From an uncultured Bacteroidales bacterium (lineage in GTDB: Bacteria; Bacteroidota; Bacteroidia; Bacteroidales; Bacteroidaceae), in the NCBI GenBank assembly GCA_902798615.1, contig CADBXL010000006.1, positions 101,979 to 165,978 on the forward strand: a stretch of DNA of 64,000 nt, given 5' to 3'. This document shows, in pieces, positions 54,540 through 63,105 of the stretch; the first letter of the stretch is position 1; the number at the start of each line of letters is the position of its first letter. The notes under the pieces are model-generated. The model did not search any database and was not told the DNA's origin. It saw only the letters and a program-made list of their open reading frames with translations. A program made the translations under genes and the position numbers.

Positions 54540-54890
54540 AATAAAACTATACAAATGTTTTTTCGTGGTTATATTGGCATCTTTGTCAGTGATGTATGCA
54601 GTACTTCCGAGGTGGTCTTAGTGATAATAGAAAGTCTCTTCTACCTCTGACGTATCAGCAGCCACATAGCCATAGCTTGCCACTACATCATCTGGATTCT
54701 CAGGAGAACCCCATGCGAGTGGTGCACCCGGATTTGAGCCTGCCTCTGTGTTGATTACAGGATGCTGTACCCAATTCTCTGGCACACGATGGTCGCCAAG
54801 CTCCTTTATGAGGACGTTATAGCCAACACCCGTTACCTCAGGATCGGCATAGCTTCCCTTCATAGTTGACAGACAATAAACAGGCATTAC
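54540..54890 (-). pseudogene. Rhs core relic (fragment E)
   Basis: Frame with TMKGSYADPEVTGVGYNVLI, VPENWVQHPVIN and ADTSEVEETFYYH, the same core as the cassettes to the right. A stop replaces Ser directly after FYYH; beyond it DHLGSTAYITDKDANIT continues for a few residues, then the core breaks off before ETGLYYYGARYMNP. There is no toxin tip. The 54350-54540 stretch downstream holds nothing recognisable. Confidence 0.8.
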
Positions 54891-54898
54891 TTGCGTTT

Positions 54899-55624
54899 TC
54901 AATACCAATATTTATTACGTGTTTTCCCACTTTTGAATTTCCTACTCGACTGGTTTTTGTTTGCATTTGGTACATAATTGACGAAACTTTTATTTGTTTT
55001 AATAAGTATATAGCTATTAAGGCTTATCAATAAAAAAAACGCCACAAAAGGTATTAATGACAAAATTAATCTGAAACCAAAATCTTTGAATGGAATATCA
55101 AATGAATATATATCAATAATATAATTGTGCAAATAGCTATAGATGATACTTATTCCTAAAAAAGAACTATAAAACTTATAAAATGTTTGTTGCTTGTTCC
55201 ATAAACAACAAACAAGTGCGCCTAAATATATAATGTTAAACATTATAATGAGCGGCTTAATGGTAATTGGAACTTCAAAAATCATTAAACTATCAGGAAT
55301 GGCTTCTGGAATTAAAAAACTATATACATTTATTATGGGTGGCAAAAGAAATGTTACTATGAATACTATAAATGTGCGATTCATATCCTTATTGAAGATG
55401 TCAGAAATACTCAACAAAGGGATAAATGATATCGAAACAATAACATTGTTTACTAAATAAAATAGTAGTTCTGCCAGCTCACTACTGTTATAGGAGTGTA
55501 ATGTGGCAAGATGATTTTTGTCTATACCTTCCCATTTTATCAGGACATAATACAAGACTATCCAACAAATATAGAATACAGGGAAAATCTTGGCAAAATG
55601 AACATTCACACAATAGTTTTTCAT
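54899..55624 (-). CDS. Orphan multi-pass membrane protein, probable immunity protein
   Basis: 241 aa with about six hydrophobic helices, A/T-rich codon use and a Lys-rich tail. No family recognised. Its stop overlaps the 5' end of Rhs relic E, so it occupies an immunity slot between two Rhs relics. Membrane immunity proteins usually protect against periplasm- or membrane-acting toxins. No toxin frame precedes it; it is probably retained after loss of the toxin tip. Confidence 0.6.
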   Translation of the reverse strand: MKNYCVNVHFAKIFPVFYICWIVLYYVLIKWEGIDKNHLATLHSYNSSELAELLFYLVNNVIVSISFIPLLSISDIFNKDMNRTFIVFIVTFLLPPIINVYSFLIPEAIPDSLMIFEVPITIKPLIIMFNIIYLGALVCCLWNKQQTFYKFYSSFLGISIIYSYLHNYIIDIYSFDIPFKDFGFRLILSLIPFVAFFLLISLNSYILIKTNKSFVNYVPNANKNQSSRKFKSGKTRNKYWY

Positions 55625-55629
55625 ATATG

Positions 55630-56007
55630 CTACATATATTGATAAATGAATTCAAGTCCATAGAAAATCCATAGCCATATTGAAAATAAGGTGAATAGGC
55701 CTGAGATTATATGACTTATGAGTCTATATGATAGTGGTTTCTTACTGATTTTACTAATTGCTTTTTGGCAATCGTAAAATTTCACCAAAAGAAAATATAT
55801 CACACATGCCAAAACAAACCACATGATGCTCCAAAAACCATATCCTTCAAATTTCCTATAAACTAGTAAATATATTAATGAAAGAATTATGGATGCACTA
55901 TCCAAAGCAATTATGGATAGTGCACTTTCCTCTGGAGTTCGGAAAAGGGATCGTCCCTTTGATATTATATAGAAAAATCTATATAAAGAATAAAATAAAT
56001 AATCCAT
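55630..56007 (-). CDS. Orphan small membrane protein, probable immunity protein
   Basis: 125 aa with three to four hydrophobic helices (SALSIIALDSASIILSLIYLLV, FWSIMWFVLACVIYFLL). It starts just after a frame-broken Rhs relic (56030-56150) and ends 5 bases before the next membrane gene. No family recognised. The position is that of an immunity gene whose toxin tip has been lost. Confidence 0.6.
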   Translation of the reverse strand: MDYLFYSLYRFFYIISKGRSLFRTPEESALSIIALDSASIILSLIYLLVYRKFEGYGFWSIMWFVLACVIYFLLVKFYDCQKAISKISKKPLSYRLISHIISGLFTLFSIWLWIFYGLEFIYQYM

Positions 56008-56029
56008 GTTATTCCCACAAATTCATGTT

Positions 56030-56150
56030 ACATTGTAGGTGTAGCGACTCGTCTTGCCTTATATCAGAGAGTAGTACCATGAGGCGGTTGTCCTCATCCC
56101 GGAACATCTACAATAACGCTTTTCCTATTCTGTTTATTGCCTTTGTCTTG
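56030..56150 (-). pseudogene. Rhs core relic
   Basis: Minus-strand reading gives FRDEDNRLMVLLSDI in one frame and TSRYTYNVT in another, the typical Rhs WDEDNRLM...GKTSRYTYN sequence broken by a frameshift. It is followed upstream by the same AATAAACAG...AAAAGCGTTATT junction seen at 58256, 60143 and 62331. Confidence 0.65.
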
Positions 56151-56199
56151 TGAAGAAAAACCACTAATCTATGACGAGAAATGGAAAGAAAGAGAAAAG

Positions 56200-56242
56200 A
56201 AAATCCCCACACCGCCAAGGTGGTACAAGGCGGCATGGGAGA
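56200..56242 (-). terminator. Cassette terminator A
   Basis: Stem cccacaccgcc / ggcggcatggg around ~13 bases; read on the minus strand it is followed by GATTTTCTTTTC. Near-copies lie at 58514-58566 and 60394-60437, always just after an immunity gene. Confidence 0.7.
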
Positions 56243-56280
56243 GATAAACACATTTAAAGTGGATTTATATAGCTATATTA

Positions 56281-56757
56281 CTATAAGCTTTTAAGAAACT
56301 TATACAAGTATCGCATTTTATCCTTAAATGTATAGGGTATAAAATCTTCATTGATATCGAAATATTTAATATTTCTTTGATTTTCCATACATGAATCATA
56401 AAAAAACAATTTACCATTATCCATATAAGCAATATGAATTAGCTCTTGCTTCTTTCCTATGATCCTAACAGATAAATTTTGCAAATCTATCTCGGCTATA
56501 AACGCCCCAATAATATCTTTGAAACCTAGTAGGTTTCTTTGGTAAACTGGAGTATATAAATACTCTTTTGTTATGAGCGGAGGACCACCAAAACCATCAC
56601 ATTGGGGATAATCAACCAATTTGCCATTTACATATAATTGACCACAAAGTGGACCTTCTTTAAAAAAAATGTCCATTTTTTTAAATTCAATTTGACAAGA
56701 ATCCGCATTATATATAGTCAAAAAATCCCAAGGATTTCCTTTTTGTGAATAAATCAT
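56281..56757 (-). CDS. Probable immunity protein for toxin A
   Basis: 158 aa, soluble, without signal peptide, beta-rich and aromatic (FGGPPLITKEYLYTPVYQRNLLGFKDIIGAF). It starts 13 bases after the toxin A gene stop, in the standard toxin-immunity order. No family recognised. A cytosolic immunity protein fits a cytosol-acting toxin. Terminator A follows. Confidence 0.65.
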   Translation of the reverse strand: MIYSQKGNPWDFLTIYNADSCQIEFKKMDIFFKEGPLCGQLYVNGKLVDYPQCDGFGGPPLITKEYLYTPVYQRNLLGFKDIIGAFIAEIDLQNLSVRIIGKKQELIHIAYMDNGKLFFYDSCMENQRNIKYFDINEDFIPYTFKDKMRYLYKFLKSL

Positions 56758-56770
56758 ATTTAATTAATAT

Positions 56771-58279
56771 TTATTTTACCCTTACAAAGTTTTCCAAAGA
56801 AGGTGAATAATATTGAGTTCGACCACCATAAAATGGAAAGCCATACTCCTTAGCTTGTGCCCCCACTGTTCCTTTAATCATTTTTGTCCCTTTAGGCACC
56901 ATAATTTCAGCAACTCCTGACATTAAATTAAACTCACCTGGAAGAGCTAATCCAACTCTATCAATGATTTTTGATATTGGACCATTAGATAGATATCTTC
57001 CTACAGGTTGAGCATTTCCACCATAATAACGAGATAATTTAACATCATTAGTTAATTCTATAACTTTGACAGTACCTCTAAAGTTTTTCAATTGTCCTAC
57101 AGCTTTTTCTCCCATTAGGTCTAAAACTGCAGCTTCGCCTTTACCAATTACGTTAGAAGATCTCATCACTTTTATTGCTTTATCTAAGGCTTTGGTAGAA
57201 TTTACAACGACTTTTGCTGTACTTGCAGTTGCCTTTACCACACCTTTTACAGCACTTTCAGCTACAGGGCCTCCAACAAGTAGCTGTGCTATATCACCTG
57301 CTGCCTCTCCTGCAATTTCACCACGACGATGGCCATCATCACAGGTGTTAAACTCGTTATATCGAGATTTAGCTGCATAATACATATTTCGAGCAGTTTG
57401 TTTAGGATGCATAACAGCCTCACCTACTGCTTTGGCAGTTTTTAGAGGATGCTTCACCATCTCTACTGTATTCGAAATACTATTATATACCCCTTTAAAA
57501 TATCCCGCTATACTATGGGGAAGCCCCTTCTGCCCATCAGGATCAATCAAAGTTATAGGGTTTCCAACACAATACACATACGCTCCACTTGCAACATATT
57601 CTTCGCAAAGCGGATCCACCCCATACCACATACTGGTGAGTGGGTTCATGTAACGTGCACCATAATAGTACAGGCCTGTCTCTTCGTCAAGTTCCTTGCC
57701 ATTAAACTTGTATGGTAAGTCGGCACTTGAAGAATGCTCATCAACAAGCAATTCACCGTAAGGGAGATATGCATCATACTGGGTGACATTCGCTTGCTGG
57801 TCGGTAATGTATGCAGTACTTCCGAGGTGGTCAGAGTGATAGTAGAATGTCTCTTCTACCTCTGACGTATCAGCAGCCACATAGCCATAGCCTGCCACGG
57901 CATCATCTGGATTCTCAGGAGAACCCCATGCGAGTGGTGCACCTGGATTTGAGCCTTCCTCTGTGTTTACAACAGGACGCTGCACCCAGTTCTCTGGCAC
58001 ACGATGGTCGCCCAGTGAGTCGATAAGTATGTTATAGCCCTTGCCCGTTACCTCTGGGTCGGCATAGCTACCCTTCATAGTTGGGAGACCTGGAGCAACG
58101 CCCGCAAGCTTATAGTACTCCTCGCGCTTTTGCTCTATCTGATTCATACGCTCGGCATAGTCCTGCTGACCTGCCGTCACGTTGCTTCCGTTAGAGCCAT
58201 AGACGTTGCGGAACTCACCCTGACCGATACGGCTTGCCACTCGCTTGTCGCCTATGAAATAACGTTTTTCCTGTCCTGT
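56771..58279 (-). CDS. Rhs cassette A: partial core plus TNT/ART-like toxin tip
   Basis: Open frame from a stop at 58280-58282; the first residues TGQEKRYFIGDKRVASRIGQG are mid-Rhs sequence, so there is no native start (GTG 58240 would give 489 aa). The Rhs core (VPENWVQRP, FYYHSDHLGSTAYITD, ETGLYYYGARYMNP, GVDPLCEEY) ends with DPDGQKG, then an Ala-rich pretoxin region, then a tip with RYYGGNAQPVGRYLS, LALPGEF, VPKGTKMIKG and YGGRTQYY. That tip resembles the NAD-degrading TNT or ADP-ribosyltransferase-like tips of polymorphic toxins; assignment is tentative. The immunity gene follows. Confidence 0.75.
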   Translation of the reverse strand, partial: TGQEKRYFIGDKRVASRIGQGEFRNVYGSNGSNVTAGQQDYAERMNQIEQKREEYYKLAGVAPGLPTMKGSYADPEVTGKGYNILIDSLGDHRVPENWVQRPVVNTEEGSNPGAPLAWGSPENPDDAVAGYGYVAADTSEVEETFYYHSDHLGSTAYITDQQANVTQYDAYLPYGELLVDEHSSSADLPYKFNGKELDEETGLYYYGARYMNPLTSMWYGVDPLCEEYVASGAYVYCVGNPITLIDPDGQKGLPHSIAGYFKGVYNSISNTVEMVKHPLKTAKAVGEAVMHPKQTARNMYYAAKSRYNEFNTCDDGHRRGEIAGEAAGDIAQLLVGGPVAESAVKGVVKATASTAKVVVNSTKALDKAIKVMRSSNVIGKGEAAVLDLMGEKAVGQLKNFRGTVKVIELTNDVKLSRYYGGNAQPVGRYLSNGPISKIIDRVGLALPGEFNLMSGVAEIMVPKGTKMIKGTVGAQAKEYGFPFYGGRTQYYSPSLENFVRVK

Positions 58280-58329
58280 TTATTGCTTGAAAGAAGCTCT
58301 ATTTGTCCTGCGAAGAAAGACGGTTGATG

Positions 58330-58512
58330 CAAGCATTTGCCTTCGTGGTTTCTCCATCGCTTGTCCATCAATTTTCCATAGATACTCCATCGAAACGATG
58401 GACTTGATATGGAGTAACGATGGAGTAACGATGGAGTATCTTCGGAGGAAGAGCGGAATTTCTTGCAAGGAAAGCCTCATGTTGATGGGATTGAGAATCA
58501 AGAAAGAGAGAA
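58330..58512. repeat. R5 element, cassette A/B boundary
   Basis: Words tccatcg and cgatggag are inverted around aaacgatgg (58394-58402), flanked by ggttgatgcaagcatttgcc on one side and gcggaatttcttgcaagg on the other. It shares flanks with 60215-60385 and 46563-46765. Confidence 0.85.
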
Positions 58513-58513
58513 A

Positions 58514-58566
58514 GAAAAATCCCCACACCACCAAGGAATTCGCGAGAAGCCGGTGGAAGGGGATTA
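58514..58566 (-). terminator. Cassette terminator B
   Basis: Stem aatccccacaccacc / ggtggaaggggatt; on the minus strand it is followed by TTTTTC. It lies ~55 bases after the immunity B stop. Confidence 0.75.
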
Positions 58567-58621
58567 TTGGTCACATTACAATAATCACTTGAAGTTGTCA
58601 TTAAATTCGACTGATAAACTT

Positions 58622-59047
58622 TCAGTCTATATTTGCGTAGTTACTACATTTGTATCTTCTCTTCAAGAAGCATACAACAAATAGAATCAAATAACTTATA
58701 CACCACAAGTAATAACCGATTAGTTCTTCTGAGATATAAACTACTGTGTCATTATTAAATATGTTATAAAATGGCATACTAATAGCAAATATGAGAGAGG
58801 TCAATGGCAATAATATTTTAATCTTTTTATCTCTAATTAGACATACAACGACATAAATGTATATGATATTAGAACACCAGATAAAAAACAGCCAGAAATC
58901 ATAGTATAAAAATGATGTCCAACCTGTTAATAGACAATATAATCCATATATTTTCCCTGTTTTTGTCTGGAGACACGGCATAATACATGAAGCCAGATAC
59001 AATAGCATACTTATGCTATGCAAAAACTCTGTCATTTTTTCTTTCAT
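58622..59047 (-). CDS. Membrane immunity protein for the lipase toxin
   Basis: 141 aa, about four hydrophobic helices, A/T-rich codon use. It starts 17 bases after the lipase tip stop. A membrane-located immunity protein agrees with a toxin that attacks membrane lipids. No family recognised; assignment rests on order and topology. Confidence 0.65.
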   Translation of the reverse strand: MKEKMTEFLHSISMLLYLASCIMPCLQTKTGKIYGLYCLLTGWTSFLYYDFWLFFIWCSNIIYIYVVVCLIRDKKIKILLPLTSLIFAISMPFYNIFNNDTVVYISEELIGYYLWCISYLILFVVCFLKRRYKCSNYANID

Positions 59048-59064
59048 AATACCATCTTTTTATA

Positions 59065-60150
59065 TTACCATTCCAATTTTTCGGGAAAAGATTTTAGACG
59101 ATGTGCGTCAAATGGACCTGAAGCGTCCACAGGTGGGATAGTTTCAGTAATTCCTTTAGCAGATGATGCTGCAGTCGTTGAATTTCCTGCTGATGTAAGC
59201 CAATCTATTGAAGTGGAATAATTCGTGATTTTATATTCATAATCGGTACTTAATCCATAATATTTCATCGTACTATCGGAAACACCTGCTGCATTAAAAG
59301 TTATCGCACAACGTTTTTCTGGATTATCGCTAGCTGTTGCTAACAAATTAACAGCACCTTCTCCACCACCTAATGAATGTCCAACATAAGACAATTCTTG
59401 GTTTATAAGCTGAAGAGACAATAATTCAGCATTCTCCATAGCTTGGCGATACTGCTTAGATCTTCCAAATTCTTGAAACAAATCAGCCAAAACATCCATC
59501 GCACCATCATTAGCAATATCAGTACCAGCTGTAGCATAGACATATTCAGTAACTTTTCCATCAACAACTCGCTCATATAGTCTAGATGTCAATCCTGTAG
59601 ATTTATCATTATAAACAACTCCATATAATGATAAAGGTGAAGGTCGCCATCCACCACACAATATGTCATCGGTTTCGTCTCCGTAAACATGTTTCGCAAT
59701 GGCTAAAGCCTCCTCGTATGTTGGTTCTTGTCCATCAGGATCTACCAACTTTACAGGATTGCCCATACAATACACAAAGGCGCTAACATTTGGGTACTTC
59801 TCTGCCAACGGATCCACCCCATACCACATGCTTGTGATTGGGTTCATGTATCTTGCGCCATAATAGTACAGGCCTGTCTCCTCGTCAAGTTCCTTGCCGT
59901 TAAACTTATATGGCATTTCCTTCGATGAGCTATGCTCATCAACAAGCAATTCACCGTAAGGCAGTGATAGTAGAAGGTTTCTTCCACCTCCGACGTGTCG
60001 CAAGGCACATAGCCATAGCCTGCCACGGCATCATCTGGATTCTCAGGAGACCCCCATGCGAGTGGTGCACCTGGATTTGAGCCTGCCTCTGTGTTTACAA
60101 CAGGACGCTGCACCCAGTTCTCTGGCACGCGGTAATCGCACTATGAAATA
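59065..60150 (-). pseudogene. Rhs cassette B: frameshifted core plus class 3 lipase-like tip
   Basis: The core starts with the RYFI junction fused to YRVPENW (about 60130), runs through VPENWVQRPVVN to FYYH, then loses ~90 bp compared with cassettes A and C and changes frame near 59962; the second frame continues LPYGELLVDEHSSS, ETGLYYYGARYMNP, then the tip. The tip is a class 3 lipase-like alpha/beta hydrolase with GHSLGGGEGA (Ser), SIDWLT (Asp) and DAHRL (His). The tip itself looks intact. Without a start and with the frame break it is silent unless recombined onto another Rhs core. Confidence 0.75.
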
Positions 60151-60214
60151 ACGCTTTTTCTGTCCTGTTTATTGCTTGAAAGCGACTCTATTTGTCCTGC
60201 GAAGAAAGACGGTT

Positions 60215-60390
60215 GATGCAAGCATTTGCCTTCGTGGTTTCTCCATCGCTTGTCCATCAATTCTCCATCGCTACTCCATCGAAACGATGGAGTAGCGATG
60301 GAGTAACGATGGAGTATCTTCGAAGGAAGAGTGGAATTTCTTGCAAGGGAAAGCCCATGTTAATGGAATGGATAATCAAGACAGAGAAAA
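60215..60390. repeat. R5 element, cassette B/C boundary
   Basis: Near-copy of 58330-58512: ggttgatgcaagcatttgcc, tccatcg words, aaacgatgg, cgatggag words, then ggaatttcttgcaaggg and aagcccatgtt. Confidence 0.85.
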
Positions 60391-60393
60391 AAG

Positions 60394-60437
60394 AAAAATC
60401 CCCACACCGCCAAGGAGTCACGAGGCAGTGGGGGATA
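60394..60437 (-). terminator. Cassette terminator C
   Basis: Stem atccccacaccgcc / ggcagtgggggat; on the minus strand a T-rich stretch follows. It lies 25 bases after the immunity C stop. Confidence 0.75.
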
Positions 60438-60461
60438 TGATTCTTTGTTACATTTTCTACA

Positions 60462-61121
60462 TTATAACTTCACATTATCTTCCATATATGAAATTATCTC
60501 ATCAAGACGACCATAATATTCCACAATATTAGGCTCTTCTCTATCATACATCCATTCAATTCTCTCTAGAATTTTTTCTTTGACCTTTGGATAATTATCC
60601 CTATCAACAAGATATGCCAAAGTGAGATCGATAAAAGCCCAATTTGCTCCGCCATCAGGAAATTCTTTTTCTCCATTCATAACAGACACAACATCCTCCT
60701 TGTAGTAATCTTCCAAAGTGGCATATTTCTTTGCAACAATAGAAATATTCTCTTTAATCAATGGAAGTAAAATATCCATTTTTTCTTTATAGTCTGAAAA
60801 ATCATATCTGAGAGTAAGCTCATTTTCCTTATTGTTGAGCATCTTATTGTTAAATATAACATTAGAATTACGTCTCTGATCTTGAAGTGTCATAAAACTG
60901 AATTTTTCAAACCATTTTGTCAGAATCTCAAAACGCTTACCATACACAAAATAAATATTTGTAGAGTCTATGGAATCGTCTCTCCAATGATCTAACTGAA
61001 TAGAAAGAGTCTCTTCTTTTGTACGACAATATAACGTATTGTCGCTTCTTCTGAATTTGTATTCAGAAAAAAAACTATCAGACAGAATATCTGCTATTAT
61101 TGTCTCGAATAATTTTTTCAT
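60462..61121 (-). CDS. Probable immunity protein for the nuclease toxin C
   Basis: 219 aa from ATG 61121; a TTG two codons earlier is possible. Soluble, charged. The N-terminal half (FFSEYKFRRSDNTLYCRTKEE, then LSIQLDHWRDD) is reminiscent of DUF4304-type immunity proteins, but this is uncertain. It starts ~60 bases after the nuclease tip stop. A cytosolic immunity protein fits a DNase. Confidence 0.65.
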   Translation of the reverse strand: MKKLFETIIADILSDSFFSEYKFRRSDNTLYCRTKEETLSIQLDHWRDDSIDSTNIYFVYGKRFEILTKWFEKFSFMTLQDQRRNSNVIFNNKMLNNKENELTLRYDFSDYKEKMDILLPLIKENISIVAKKYATLEDYYKEDVVSVMNGEKEFPDGGANWAFIDLTLAYLVDRDNYPKVKEKILERIEWMYDREEPNIVEYYGRLDEIISYMEDNVKL

Positions 61122-61182
61122 TTTCAATTAAAATATTTATATGACTAACATTATTAAAAATACTTGACCATAAAAACTATTG

Positions 61183-62316
61183 TTAGTTTCCTTTAGTCTT
61201 ATACTTGTATACAACTTTATATTCTTTTACCTTGATCCTAGAACCAGACTGCAAACCAAATTCCGGAATATTCGATCTTACCTCAAATAAACCACTACCA
61301 TTCAATATATGTTCTTGGGCCGCTTGTTGACCAGGAGACAAATTTGCTGCATCTGATAATTTAGTTTCTACAATAGAATACGTTCCATCAGAATTTTTCA
61401 CCAAACCATCTACGTTGGTTCTATTTCCGACGACATTTCCTACTCCATTTTGCGGAACAAGTCTCTTCTGTGTAACAACATCACTTCCTTCATCTCTTAA
61501 ATTGTTGATAACAGATTGCTCATGTTCCTTTCCTTCCTTCATTTTTTGCCTGAATTTATCAACTTTTGCAGTTTTTGATGACTGTGTTGATTTATTTACA
61601 AACTTTGAAGTTGTAGTACCAGTCTTTGCGGTTTTTGCAGTTTTAGCTGCTTTTACCGCCTTTTTACCAGCTTTATATACTTTTGTTGCTCCTGCAGGAA
61701 CTCCTGGAATAATCATTGCAATGACATCTGCACCTGCATCTTTCCAATTTTCTTTGGCAGCATTATGATTACCCTTGGCATGATGATAAATAGCTGCACC
61801 TGCATCATAGATGACATTTCCTATATCCCAAATAGTATCTATAATCTTTCCATCTGGATCAACTAAGACTACAGGATTACCTGCACAATATACATAGCCT
61901 CCAATATTATCATACTTCTCCGCCAACGGATCCACCCCATACCACATACTTGTGATTGGGTTCATGTATCTTGCGCCATAATAGTATAGGCCTGTCTCCT
62001 CGTCAAGTTCCTTGCCGTTAAACCTGTATGGTAAGTCTGCACTTGAAGAATGCTCGTCAACAAGCAATTCGCCGTAAGGGAGATAGGCATCATACTGGGT
62101 GACATTCGCTTTCTGGTCGGTGATGTATGCAGTACTTCCGAGGTGGTCTGAGTGATAGTAGAAGGTCTCTTCTACTTCTGAAGTATCAGCAGCCACATAG
62201 CCATAGCCTGCCACGGCATCATCAGGATTCTCAGGAGAACCCCATGCAAGTGGTGCACCCGGATTTGAGCCTTCCTCTGTGTTGACAACAGAACGCTGCA
62301 CCCAGTTCTCTGGCAC
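61183..62316 (-). CDS. Rhs cassette C: partial core plus PD-(D/E)XK nuclease tip
   Basis: 377 aa counted from GTG 62316, but this is mid-Rhs sequence (VPENWVQRSVVN) and a stop lies just upstream, so there is no native start. The intact core segment (FYYHSDHLGSTAYITD, ETGLYYYGARYMNP, GVDPLAEKY, DPDGK) leads to a Lys/Ala/Thr-rich linker and a tip with GKEHEQSVINNL, NVDGLVKNSDGTYSIVETKLSD, the D...ExK pattern of a restriction-endonuclease fold, and SPGQQAAQEHI. Probable DNase tip. The immunity gene follows. Confidence 0.8.
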   Translation of the reverse strand: MPENWVQRSVVNTEEGSNPGAPLAWGSPENPDDAVAGYGYVAADTSEVEETFYYHSDHLGSTAYITDQKANVTQYDAYLPYGELLVDEHSSSADLPYRFNGKELDEETGLYYYGARYMNPITSMWYGVDPLAEKYDNIGGYVYCAGNPVVLVDPDGKIIDTIWDIGNVIYDAGAAIYHHAKGNHNAAKENWKDAGADVIAMIIPGVPAGATKVYKAGKKAVKAAKTAKTAKTGTTTSKFVNKSTQSSKTAKVDKFRQKMKEGKEHEQSVINNLRDEGSDVVTQKRLVPQNGVGNVVGNRTNVDGLVKNSDGTYSIVETKLSDAANLSPGQQAAQEHILNGSGLFEVRSNIPEFGLQSGSRIKVKEYKVVYKYKTKGN

Positions 62317-62373
62317 TAGTAATCACACTATGAAAATAACGCTTTTCCTATCCTGTTTATTGTTTGAAAGCAA

Positions 62374-62406
62374 GGGGATCAGCCTTATTTAAAATGGTTG
62401 ATCCCC
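62374..62406. terminator. Hairpin between immunity D and cassette C
   Basis: An 11-bp stem ggggatcagcc / ggttgatcccc (one G-T pair). No T run on either side, so termination is uncertain. It occupies the boundary position held by terminator plus R5 in the other cassettes. Confidence 0.45.
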
Positions 62407-62506
62407 TGCCAAAGTTGAGAGTATATCATATATGAAATAATTCACCACAATATAACAGAATTTAAGGAAAAGACATATCAAACCGTCACGTATAATAACC
62501 TATTAT

Positions 62507-63055
62507 CTATTCAACAATGTTATCTTCAAATTTATACTTTAACACATTATTATTTTGAATATCAATGATAATATAACCAGCATATCCTGCATCTTTATCT
62601 AAGTAAAGATCATTATCAAGATCTTGAGTCAACACAAGTCCAGACTTCAGATATTGATTAGTGATAAAAGTACTAAGATTTACATACACATAATGTTTGT
62701 TTCCTTCTGTATAGCCTACATATTGTATAAAATAATCGCTGATAGAATGAGGTCTGTGTGAAACGTTAGAGTTCCTTTCACTTTTAATTAGACTATCAAC
62801 AATATTATGAGATCTGGAAAACATAGACTTCGACACCTTATAAAAGTTTTTTCCATCATCAAAAGATATTATGGAATTTTTCTTGTCTTTACCTATAATC
62901 CTACAACTTGACATTATAATTTCATTGTCCTCGGGCATCCCATTAGCAAAAACTTTATAACTATTACTTGTTGTATTCTTCTTGGAGTGTTGTCCACACC
63001 CCAAGAAGAATAATGACATGATTAATAATAATATATATTTACAATTCATTTTCAT
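62507..63055 (-). CDS. Lipoprotein, probable immunity protein for toxin D
   Basis: 182 aa from ATG 63055 (MKMNCKYILLLIMSLFFLGC). The signal peptide ends in the lipobox LFFLGC, so the protein is anchored in the envelope. The rest is soluble, with no family recognised. It starts ~50 bases after the toxin D stop. An envelope lipoprotein would protect against a toxin acting in the periplasm. Confidence 0.65.
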   Translation of the reverse strand: MKMNCKYILLLIMSLFFLGCGQHSKKNTTSNSYKVFANGMPEDNEIIMSSCRIIGKDKKNSIISFDDGKNFYKVSKSMFSRSHNIVDSLIKSERNSNVSHRPHSISDYFIQYVGYTEGNKHYVYVNLSTFITNQYLKSGLVLTQDLDNDLYLDKDAGYAGYIIIDIQNNNVLKYKFEDNIVE

Positions 63056-63105
63056 GAAATAAAACTGAGACATATATGTATTTTATTATATACATAATAG
63101 AAAAA

